From NCBI GenBank assembly GCA_020199995.1, contig JAIVJM010000012.1, positions 1 to 64,000 of the forward strand: a DNA stretch of 64,000 bases, in the 5' to 3' direction. Positions 35,651 to 42,800 of the stretch are shown here, piece after piece. The DNA comes from Acidobacteriota bacterium (GTDB lineage: Bacteria > Acidobacteriota > Blastocatellia > Pyrinomonadales > Pyrinomonadaceae). The translations under genes and the position numbers were made by a program. Every line of letters begins with the position of its first letter. Within the stretch, counting starts at the first letter, position 1. The notes beneath the pieces are model-generated. The model ran no database searches and had not been told where the DNA came from. It saw nothing but the letters and a program-made list of their open reading frames with translations.

Positions 35651-37267
35651 ATGACCACCAGACTTTTTCCTTTGAAGGGGTTTTCTTTGATGCCATTCTT
35701 TCGTCCGTTCGCGCGGCGCACGGCGCTCGCGCTGGTGCTCGCGCTCTCGACTTCGCTCGCCGCCGCGGCGCAGACCGCGTCCGAGTGCAACGTCCGCGTC
35801 ACGCTCCTGCAGGTCAACGACGTCTACCAGTTCATCCCCGTCGAGCGCGGCACGGAGGGCGGCCTCGCGCGCGTCTCGACGCTCCGCAAGCAGATCATGA
35901 AGGAGTCGCCCAACACGCTCTTCCTGATGGCGGGCGACACCATCTCGCCCTCGGTCGAGTCCATCACCTACAAGGGCGCGCAGATGATTGACGCGTGGAA
36001 CACAATCGGGCTCGACTACGCGACCTTCGGCAACCACGAGTTCGACTTCGGCCCCGACGTTTTGCGCCAGCGCATCGCGGAGTCGAAATTCCGCTGGCTC
36101 GGCGCGAACGTCGTGGACGCGAAGACGGGCAAGATTTTCGCCGACACGCCCGCTTTCGAGATACGCGAGATCGGCGGCGTCAAGGTCGGGCTCTTCGGCA
36201 TCACGCTGCCCGAGACGAAGACCACTTCGAGCCCCGGCCCCGAGGTCGAGTTTCGCGGCGCGTGCGAGACGGCGCGGCAGCTCATCCCGCAAATCCGCGC
36301 GGCGGGCGCGCATGCCATCGTCGCGCTCACGCATCTCTCGCTCGCCGAGGACAAGCAGCTCGCGCGCTGCGCCGAAGGCATTGACATCATCATCGGCGGG
36401 CACGAACACACCCTGCTCCAGTCCTCTTCCGGCGGCGTGCCCATCTTCAAGATGACGGCGGACGCGCGCGAGATGGGCCGCATTGACCTCAACATCAACC
36501 CGAAGACCGGCGAGGTCGAGAGCATTGACTGGAGGATTATCCCCGTCAACGCCTCAACGCCCGACGACCCGCAGTTCGCCGCCGTGATGACGAAGTACGC
36601 CTCGCGGCTTAAGGAGCTGGCCGCGCTCGTCGGCCACACGGACGTGACGCTCGACGTGCGCAGCGCCGCGAACCGCACCGAAGAGACGAACGTCGCGGAC
36701 TTCGTCGCCGATGCTTTCCGCAAGGCCGCGGGTACGGACGTGGCGCTCGTCAACGGCGGAAGTTTACGCGCCGACACGATCATCAGCGCGGGCGAGATCA
36801 GCTTACGCGACGTGCTCTCGATTCTCCCCTTCACAAACGAGCTGGCGAAAATCGAGGTGACGGGCGCGACGCTGCTCCAGGCGCTCGAACACGGCGTCAG
36901 CCGCAGCGGCCCCGGCGCGGAACCCGGACGCTTCCCGCAGGTCTCCGGCCTTCGCTTCTCCTTCGATACGACGCTCCTGCCCGGCGTGCGCGTCAAAGAG
37001 GTATCGGTGAATGGTCAGCCGCTCGACCCGAAGAAGACTTACACGCTCGTCACCAGCAAGTACGTCGCGGAAGGCGGCGACCAGTACGCGATGTTCAAGG
37101 GCGTGCGCCGGCTCCCCATGGACAAGCTCATTGACTCTGAGGTCTTGCGCAAGGCGATTGCCTCCGCCAAGTCAATCGCGCCGCGCACGGACGGGCGCGT
37201 CCGCCGCCTCGACACGCCCGCCGCCGAGCAGCCCTGCAAGGCGGCGACAGCGTCGCCGTCCAAGTGA
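35651..37267 (+). CDS. 5'-nucleotidase / UDP-sugar hydrolase family protein
   Basis: An exported metallophosphatase that removes phosphate from nucleotides. A signal peptide is present (ALALVLALSTSLAAAAQ). Metal-site motifs in order are LLQVNDVYQF, GDTISPS, TFGNHEFDFG and IIGGHEHTLL, followed by a 5'-nucleotidase C-terminal domain (TNVADFVADAFRKAAGTDVALVNGGSLR and YTLVTSKYVAEGGDQYAMF). Translation may start at 35651 or at ATG 35690. The stop overlaps the next start as GTGA. It probably scavenges nucleoside and phosphate in the periplasm. Confidence 0.9.
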   Translation: MTTRLFPLKGFSLMPFFRPFARRTALALVLALSTSLAAAAQTASECNVRVTLLQVNDVYQFIPVERGTEGGLARVSTLRKQIMKESPNTLFLMAGDTISPSVESITYKGAQMIDAWNTIGLDYATFGNHEFDFGPDVLRQRIAESKFRWLGANVVDAKTGKIFADTPAFEIREIGGVKVGLFGITLPETKTTSSPGPEVEFRGACETARQLIPQIRAAGAHAIVALTHLSLAEDKQLARCAEGIDIIIGGHEHTLLQSSSGGVPIFKMTADAREMGRIDLNINPKTGEVESIDWRIIPVNASTPDDPQFAAVMTKYASRLKELAALVGHTDVTLDVRSAANRTEETNVADFVADAFRKAAGTDVALVNGGSLRADTIISAGEISLRDVLSILPFTNELAKIEVTGATLLQALEHGVSRSGPGAEPGRFPQVSGLRFSFDTTLLPGVRVKEVSVNGQPLDPKKTYTLVTSKYVAEGGDQYAMFKGVRRLPMDKLIDSEVLRKAIASAKSIAPRTDGRVRRLDTPAAEQPCKAATASPSK

Positions 37268-37773
37268 GTTTTATGTTCGACGAAAGCGACTTCCCTTCCG
37301 AAGCGAGGCTGAGGGCCGTGGGGCTCTTCGAGCGCGCGTACCGGGCGCAGCAGGCGAAGGACTATCCGGAGGCGGTCGAGCTCTACCGGCGCTCAATCGA
37401 GACCTATCCGACCGCCGAGGCGCACACCTTTCTCGGCTGGGTCTACAGCTTCGAGGAGCGCTACGACGAGGCGATAGACGAGTGCCTGAAGGCCATCAAC
37501 GTTGACCCCGGCTTCGGCAACCCTTACAACGACATCGGCAGCTACCTCCTCGCGCGCGGCGACATCTGGACGTGCGTCCGCTGGTTCAAGCGCGCGATGC
37601 TGGCCCCGCGCTACGAGGCCCGCGCCTACCCGCACTTCAATCTGGGCCGCGTCTACGAGCAGCGCCGCCGACCCCTCGAAGCCGCACGCCAGTACGGCCT
37701 CGCCCTCGACGAGCAGCCCGGCTTCGGCGAGGCCGCACGAGCCCTGCGCCGCGTGCAGGCGCGTCTGAGCTGA
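37264..37773 (+). CDS. TPR protein
   Basis: A 169-residue cytoplasmic protein made of about three tetratricopeptide repeats (KDYPEAVELYRRSIETYPT, ERYDEAIDECLKAINVDPG, and a third from about residue 115). TPRs mediate protein contacts; the partner is unknown. The start is either GTG 37264, overlapping the nucleotidase stop, or ATG 37273. It is transcribed with the nucleotidase and followed by the ATE-like gene. Confidence 0.8.
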   Translation: MSFMFDESDFPSEARLRAVGLFERAYRAQQAKDYPEAVELYRRSIETYPTAEAHTFLGWVYSFEERYDEAIDECLKAINVDPGFGNPYNDIGSYLLARGDIWTCVRWFKRAMLAPRYEARAYPHFNLGRVYEQRRRPLEAARQYGLALDEQPGFGEAARALRRVQARLS

Positions 37774-37833
37774 AGGTCACAGCCCCGGGGGCCGTGGCGG
37801 AGACCGGCAAATCCCCGTCCGCTTTCATAACGG

Positions 37834-38487
37834 ATGTCCTGGCCCGGAGATTATTTCGTGTCATCGAGCGTCGAGCCGTGGCGGATGGACGAGCTGTGGG
37901 CCGAGGGCTGGAGGCACTTCGGGGTGCTCTTCTTCCGCGACCGCAAAACTTCTTACGGCGGGCGGCGCTGCTCCGTGATGCCGCTGCGCGTCGAACTCGA
38001 ACGGTTCACGCCCTCGCGCAGCCAGAGGCGCGTCCTCGCGAGAAACAGCGACGCGGAAATCCGCATCGGCGAGACCTTCATTGACCGGGAGAAGCGAGAC
38101 CTCTTCGAGCGGCATAAGAGGCGCTTCCATGAGGCCGTCCCCGACTCGCTCTACGACTTCCTCTCGCACGCGCCCGCGTCCGTGCCCTGCCGCAATGTGG
38201 AGATTTGCGTCTCCCTCGGAGGCAGGCTCGCCGCCGCGAGCTTCCTCGACGTGGGCGAGTCCGCGACCTCAGCCGTCTACGCGATGTTCGACCCCGAAGA
38301 GTCGAAGCGGAGCCTCGGTATTTTCACGATGCTCGTCGCCATCCGTTACTCGCTCATTCTGGGCTGTCGTCACTACTACCCCGGCTACGCCTGCCGCGAG
38401 CCCTCGATCTACGACTACAAGAAGAACTTCGCCGGCGTCGAATACTTCGACTGGCGCGGAGTCTGGGGGCCGCTCGACGCAGCGTGA
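37834..38487 (+). CDS. ATE/Bpt-like aminoacyl-tRNA-protein transferase
   Basis: Resembles the C-terminal domain of arginyl/leucyl-tRNA-protein transferases, which add an amino acid to protein N-termini in the N-degron pathway. Motifs include FTPSRSQRRVLARN, a SAVYAMFDPEESKRSLGIF core and YYPGYACREPSIYDYK. The typical N-terminal domain with its cysteine cluster is missing: the protein starts at MSWPGDYFVSSSVEPWRM and keeps only a short N-terminal part. It could be a divergent GNAT-fold transferase rather than a true Bpt. It follows the TPR gene by 60 bp. Confidence 0.7.
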   Translation: MSWPGDYFVSSSVEPWRMDELWAEGWRHFGVLFFRDRKTSYGGRRCSVMPLRVELERFTPSRSQRRVLARNSDAEIRIGETFIDREKRDLFERHKRRFHEAVPDSLYDFLSHAPASVPCRNVEICVSLGGRLAAASFLDVGESATSAVYAMFDPEESKRSLGIFTMLVAIRYSLILGCRHYYPGYACREPSIYDYKKNFAGVEYFDWRGVWGPLDAA

Positions 38488-38553
38488 GGCGTCGAACTGC
38501 TCTTTGATACCGAATTGCGAAACAAAATAAGGTTGTGAGGTGGAGAAGAAGAG

Positions 38554-38642
38554 GCGGGGGCAAGCCCCCTTCCCGACTGCGCTATCTGAACTTGAGCGAT
38601 TCAAGTTTAAGCCGCGCAGTCGGGAAGGGGGCTTGCCCCCGC
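38554..38642. repeat. 29-bp perfect inverted repeat with nested hairpins
   Basis: Arms 38554-38582 and 38614-38642 are perfect 29-nt complements. Each arm contains its own GGGGGCAAGCCCCC palindrome, and the 31-nt loop has an inner AACTTGA/TCAAGTT stem. It lies between converging genes in a 261-bp gap with no other content. Confidence 0.9.
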
Positions 38643-38748
38643 TCCTTACGTTTATCCCGCAAGCTGGTATGAGAAGCAAGGACGCCAAAACGGTTTCGCA
38701 CATTGGGCAGGCCCGGCGGCCTGAGCTTTGTGCTCGGTCGGGCGGCGT

Positions 38749-39276
38749 CTAGAACGACACGCTGTAGTTCATGCCGGGATTGCGCCCGCGCTCGAAAATG
38801 ATTCCGAACTGGTGCCGACCGCGCGTGTAATTCGCGGTCGGATGGATGCGCACGCCGTCGAACAGAATCGTTGACGACCAACGCTCCGCGAAGTTGATAT
38901 TTAAGCCGCCGATAACTCTCAGGCGGTCTTCAAACGTCCCGTAAGCGATGCCCGCGTACGGCGCGACCGGCAAGCCCGTCGCGTGCTTGAGGTTCTTGCT
39001 CAACGTCGCGTAGAACGACTGACCGGAGGGCGTGCCTATCCGGTCTGAGCTGGTGCCGAGAATCAAAGCGGGACGCACGTGCGTCTCAGTGAGCGCGACG
39101 ACATTTGCCAGCGGCGACACCTTCCCGGCGAGCGGGTTGTATTCGACCCCGGCGGTGAATCGCGGGTGAAACCTGTAGGTCAGCGTGTTGCGCCATTTCG
39201 CGCGGTCAATCACATTCGAGACGACGCGCACGCCGTACGTCCACTTGTCTGCATCCTGTTGCTCTGCCCCGCTCAC
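38749..39276 (-). CDS. beta-barrel-like protein at the end of the metal gene group
   Basis: A 175-residue protein of alternating aromatic/polar beta strands (TYGVRVVSNVIDRAKWRNTL, FTAGVEYNPLAGKVSPLA) ending in a terminal Phe (YSVSF), typical of outer-membrane barrels. The GTG start at 39276 gives no signal peptide, so the true N-terminus may be missing or it relies on another signal. It lies 27 bp after the TlpA-like gene on the same strand. No function is known. Confidence 0.6.
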   Translation of the reverse strand: MSGAEQQDADKWTYGVRVVSNVIDRAKWRNTLTYRFHPRFTAGVEYNPLAGKVSPLANVVALTETHVRPALILGTSSDRIGTPSGQSFYATLSKNLKHATGLPVAPYAGIAYGTFEDRLRVIGGLNINFAERWSSTILFDGVRIHPTANYTRGRHQFGIIFERGRNPGMNYSVSF

Positions 39277-39303
39277 GGCGCGGCCCTCGCCCGGTCAAAG
39301 CGG

Positions 39304-40230
39304 TCAACTCGGAACCGTAGATGCCTCACCCGGTTTCTGTCTGACCGAAGCCGTCTGCTCGCGCTCGCGCTTCGAGTCGCGGGCCGCAGTCTTTTCGCCG
39401 GCGGCGAGCATCGCGTCAATCTGCTTTTTCAGCTCGGCCTGATTGACGATGCCGGAGACGACTTTCGCGACGCGCCCGTCCCTGCCGATGATGATCGTGC
39501 CCGGCAGGGCCGCGCCTAAACCGAAGCGCATCATGTCGGCTGTGGTCGCGCCCGTCCAGACGGGAAAGTTGACTTTAGTTTCTTTGACGAACTGCAAGAC
39601 CTTCGCGCGGTCTTCCACCGCGTCAGCCGAAGCCCCGACGACCTGCACGCCGAGGGCCGCGTACTCGTTCTGAATCGCCGCGAGGTCGGGCATCTCCTTC
39701 CGGCAGGGCACGCAGTACGTCGCCCAGAAATTGAGGACGACGATGCGCCCCTTGAGCGCGCCGAGGCGCTGCTCAGCGCCTGAGAGGTCTTTGAGCGTCA
39801 ACTCTATTTCCTTGCCGACAGCGTTCGCCGCTTCCTGTTCCGCGAGGCTCGGCGCAAGCACCTCCAGAGCATCAACGCGAATCACGTTCGCTTTCTTCTT
39901 CTTCTGGACTGTGCCGGTCGCGGCGACGCGCTTGCCGACGAACTCCAGCCAATTCTTTCCGGGAAGGCGGAACTTCCCTTGCTCAAGCTGGTAGAGCGTG
40001 AACTTGTCGCCTTCACGGACGGCAATCAGCGTAGGGTCGCCGTTCGCAACGCATGATTGCGACTTCAACAAATCTTCCGCCGTGCCGTATTCGACTTTCG
40101 TCCTGTCAGCTTCGGCCCAACAGTCGGCGCAGCACACGACCTGTCCTTCGAGCCTGACCGCGCCCGCCTGCGCGTTCGCCGCCGTTGCGAATGAAGCCAG
40201 CAGTAAGAGACACCAAAACAGATTTCGCAT
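39304..40230 (-). CDS. TlpA-like thioredoxin-fold oxidoreductase with N-terminal cysteine domain
   Basis: An exported 308-residue protein. A signal (residues 1-20) leads to a CC-x2-C group (C33, C34, C37) and C60, in a small beta domain reaching about residue 128. Next comes a TlpA/ResA domain with the redox CxxC at C173-C176 (WATYCVPCRKEMP) and a PGTIIIGRDGRV strand. Such proteins keep periplasmic thiols reduced, for example for copper-site or cytochrome assembly. The N-terminal cysteines may bind metal. It sits in a metal-related cluster downstream of two cysteine-rich genes. Confidence 0.82.
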   Translation of the reverse strand: MRNLFWCLLLLASFATAANAQAGAVRLEGQVVCCADCWAEADRTKVEYGTAEDLLKSQSCVANGDPTLIAVREGDKFTLYQLEQGKFRLPGKNWLEFVGKRVAATGTVQKKKKANVIRVDALEVLAPSLAEQEAANAVGKEIELTLKDLSGAEQRLGALKGRIVVLNFWATYCVPCRKEMPDLAAIQNEYAALGVQVVGASADAVEDRAKVLQFVKETKVNFPVWTGATTADMMRFGLGAALPGTIIIGRDGRVAKVVSGIVNQAELKKQIDAMLAAGEKTAARDSKREREQTASVRQKPGEASTVPS

Positions 40231-40353
40231 GTTCAGTCTCCGACAAATGATAAGCGCCTCTGCGTCGAACGACGCGGCTTGATAAATAGGGTTGTGTGAA
40301 GAAGGAGGCGGGGACGCCGTGCAAAGACGCCCCCGCTCTCGATGAGAACCGCC

Positions 40354-40776
40354 TTACTGCTTGTGCTTGGCGCAGCAGGAACCGCCCTTGCAGCAATCCG
40401 CACCGGCGGCGCAACAACTCGCGCCGTCTTTGTGCGACGCGCTGGCCTGCTCTGTGGTCTGCTTGTCGCCCGACTTGTGCGCCGCGCAGCACGAAGCGCC
40501 CGCCTTGCAGCACGAAGCGCCGTCCTCACAGCAGCTCTCCTTGTGGTTGGTCTTCGACGCCTGCGCGTTCGAGTGTTTGTGGTCGGCCTGCTGGACGGCG
40601 CAACACGAGCCACTGTCGCCGCCGCAGCAGCTCGCGCCCGAAGCGCAGCAGCTCGCGCCGGCTTTGTCCATGCTGCATGACATCGCTTTGTTGGATTTGC
40701 CCTGATCGTTCGCGGCGTACACGACACCGGTCAGACAGAGGACGAGTGTGACGGCAAAGAGTTTGATTCTATTCAT
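40354..40776 (-). CDS. exported cysteine-rich repeat protein
   Basis: 140 residues with a signal (VTLVLCLTGVVYA) and at least nine CC pairs, often as GASCC or GxxCC, separated by Lys/His/Ser-rich linkers. The motif recurs evenly, suggesting a metal-storage or metal-binding role, possibly copper or zinc, by analogy with bacterial Cys-rich metal binders. No sequence family was recognised. Direct repeats in the DNA could change the number of motifs. It lies between the TlpA-like gene and a related CC-containing gene. Confidence 0.75.
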   Translation of the reverse strand: MNRIKLFAVTLVLCLTGVVYAANDQGKSNKAMSCSMDKAGASCCASGASCCGGDSGSCCAVQQADHKHSNAQASKTNHKESCCEDGASCCKAGASCCAAHKSGDKQTTEQASASHKDGASCCAAGADCCKGGSCCAKHKQ

Positions 40777-40857
40777 CTGTACATCTCCTGAAATGAGAAA
40801 ACGGGTATGGCTTCGCCAACGAGCGATTCGTCGGCGTGACTAGTTAGTGACCCGTTT

Positions 40858-41325
40858 CTAAATCAGGAAGACGCAGCAGCGGAGGTGTGTGCTTCCCCTG
40901 TCCGGCACCTGAATCCGGTGGGAAGTAAGCCGTGCGGGTGTGTGTGTGTGCGGCGTAAACGTCGGCAGACTGCTTGTTTCGACGAGGGGTGCGTCCTTCA
41001 GGCTCACCCTGCGGGCGGAGTCTGCGGACTGGCCCGAAAGCGGGCAGCAGTTACTCCGCGTCGTCTGCCCCGGAGTCCGGCGGACGGTCGAGCTGTCGTC
41101 GCCTCTCTCAGCCTTGTGACAGCAGTCGTGTCCCGAAAACGCGGGGCAGGAATCCACTTGCGTCGTCGCCGACTGCTCCCCGGCAGGGGCGGGGGCGGCG
41201 GAGACGACGCCCATTTCGCAGCCCAGGAAACAGCCCACGCCGCCCAGCCAGAGCACAAGGGCGGCGGCAATAAGGCGGCGAGCAATCACTCGGGTTTTAA
41301 AATGCGGCGCGAACATCGAGGACAT
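40858..41325 (-). CDS. exported protein with paired-cysteine motifs
   Basis: 155 residues with a hydrophobic N-terminus (RRLIAAALVLWLGGVGCFLG) and two cysteine groups, SCPAFSGHDCCHKA and RSNCCPLSGQ, plus a terminal LRCCVFLI. The His and Cys content suggests metal binding; no family is certain. It lies 23 bp after the CDF transporter gene and before the Cys-rich gene, so one transcript is likely. Confidence 0.6.
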   Translation of the reverse strand: MSSMFAPHFKTRVIARRLIAAALVLWLGGVGCFLGCEMGVVSAAPAPAGEQSATTQVDSCPAFSGHDCCHKAERGDDSSTVRRTPGQTTRSNCCPLSGQSADSARRVSLKDAPLVETSSLPTFTPHTHTPARLTSHRIQVPDRGSTHLRCCVFLI

Positions 41326-41348
41326 TGTAAGCGATTGTCGGCCTCAAA

Positions 41349-42002
41349 TCAATGACACGCCCCCTCTTCGCAGCAGGTCTCCCCGCGCAACGCTTCGACG
41401 CCTTCCCTGACAATGATGGGTATCATCGAGAGGGCGGCCACGGGGTCGGCCCACCACCACCCGAAAAGAGCGTTCAGCGCGAGGCCGCCGAGCAGGATGG
41501 CCGAGAGGTACGCGCAAATGTCGGTCTGCCGCGCGTCGGCTTGCAGGGCGCGACTGTTGATCTTCGCCGCCACGCTTCGCTTGGCCCGCGCCAGCACGGG
41601 CATCACGACGAGCGACAGCGCGGCGAGCGCGATGCCGACGTAACTCGCTTCCGGCGGCTCGCGCATGAGCAGAGACTTGGCGGCGTCGAAAGCCACGTAT
41701 GCGGCGAGCGCGAGGAAGCTCGCCCCGACGACCTTGAGGGCGACCCGCTCGGCGCGTTCGCGCTCTTCGGGCGCATCCAGATGAAGCCGCCAGAGCAGCG
41801 CCGCGCCCGAAGAGACCTCGATCACGGAATCGAAACCGAAGCCGACGAGCGCGATGCTCCCCGCCGTCAGGCCGGCGGCAATCGCGATGACGCCTTCGAG
41901 CGAGTTCCACCCCACCGTCAGGTATTCGAGCCTGCGCCCGCGCCGCACATTTTCAGCGCGTGCGGGCGGCTCCGCGTTGATGACTCCCGCGCTCATAGTC
42001 AA
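41349..42002 (-). CDS. CDF-family cation transporter
   Basis: A cation-diffusion-facilitator-like membrane protein of 217 residues with about five to six helices. LTAGSIALVGFGFDSVIEV carries the first metal-site Asp, and a later helix has ALQADARQTDICAYLS. The usual long cytoplasmic C-terminal domain is nearly absent and is replaced by a short ETCCEEGACH tail, which may sense or bind metal. It probably exports a divalent ion such as zinc. It leads the metal gene group. Confidence 0.82.
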   Translation of the reverse strand: MTMSAGVINAEPPARAENVRRGRRLEYLTVGWNSLEGVIAIAAGLTAGSIALVGFGFDSVIEVSSGAALLWRLHLDAPEERERAERVALKVVGASFLALAAYVAFDAAKSLLMREPPEASYVGIALAALSLVVMPVLARAKRSVAAKINSRALQADARQTDICAYLSAILLGGLALNALFGWWWADPVAALSMIPIIVREGVEALRGETCCEEGACH

Positions 42003-42017
42003 GTGCCTTTGATGTCC

Positions 42018-42446
42018 CTAGGAAGTCTCGTGCTGCTCGATGGAGCTGAGATCGCCGCGCAACGCGTCGCGGTTGATGCGCGTCTTGCGGCGGTTGGCGT
42101 CCACGGCGACGTAGATGACCTCGGCCTCTGTGACCTTGATACGCTCCTCGAAGGTTCCGCCGTAACGCTCGGCCTCGACGACGACACGGATGGTGATCGA
42201 GGTCGTGCCGACGCGGATAGTTCGGGCATAGAAGCTGACGAGGTCGCCGACGAAGACGGGCTCGTGGAAGACGACCTCGCGCATCGCGACCGTCACGAAA
42301 CGCTCGATCTGCGTGCGGCGGTGCGCTTCGACCGCTCCCGCGATGTCGATGTAGCTGAGGATGATGCCGCCGAAGATGGTGCCCTGCGGGTTGGTGTCGC
42401 GCGGCAGCAGAGTGATGCGGATGGCCGGGTCGCCGTATGCTTCCAT
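42018..42446 (-). CDS. acyl-CoA thioesterase (hotdog fold)
   Basis: A 142-residue hotdog-fold enzyme of the YciA/BFIT type: [20 protein letters not shown] near residue 14, [19 protein letters not shown], and the C-terminal [15 protein letters not shown]. It hydrolyses acyl-CoA thioesters; chain length is unknown. ATG 42446 matches the usual N-terminus, so the long upstream frame to 42752 is not used. It ends 16 bp upstream of the CDF start, so it may lead the metal operon. Confidence 0.85.
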   Translation of the reverse strand: MEAYGDPAIRITLLPRDTNPQGTIFGGIILSYIDIAGAVEAHRRTQIERFVTVAMREVVFHEPVFVGDLVSFYARTIRVGTTSITIRVVVEAERYGGTFEERIKVTEAEVIYVAVDANRRKTRINRDALRGDLSSIEQHETS

Positions 42447-42800
42447 AGTCGTGTGAGGATGGACGCGCCCGGCACGGCCTGTCAAGCGGCCAACTTCCGG
42501 CCCCGGTAAACTCGCCTTCACAAGCGGTTTCCGCCCCCCGCCCCATACAACTTGAGCGACGCCCGGCGACATCCAAACGCTTGCCGTGGAATTCAGAGTC
42601 GTCCCGGCGCGGGCCTTACTCCTCAGAGGTTTTTGCCCGTCGTGCCGAGAGGCCCGCGCGTCGCGACGCGCGGCCTCTTGGAGAAACGCGAAGTATTTGA
42701 CACTGCCGCCGCCGGGGAATCGGCTGTATAATCGGCGGCCAAAAGTTGTCACGGAAATTCGTCTCAGACGTCCTTACGGTCTTTAACAGGAAAGCTACCG
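42447..42800. other. 354-bp divergent intergenic region
   Basis: Upstream region of both the thioesterase (-) and the M1-like gene (+). It holds a perfect TTGACA (42697-42702) and a perfect TATAAT (42727-42732) on the plus strand, but 24 bp apart, too far for a standard promoter, so only the -10 is credible. No gene seen. Confidence 0.4.

Noticed and set aside
41352..42509. 385-codon plus-strand frame across the CDF and thioesterase genes
   Set aside because: It runs antisense through two well-supported genes and shows no family features.
42697..42732. TTGACA and TATAAT as a promoter pair
   Set aside because: The spacing is 24 bp, outside the range for a standard sigma-70-type promoter.
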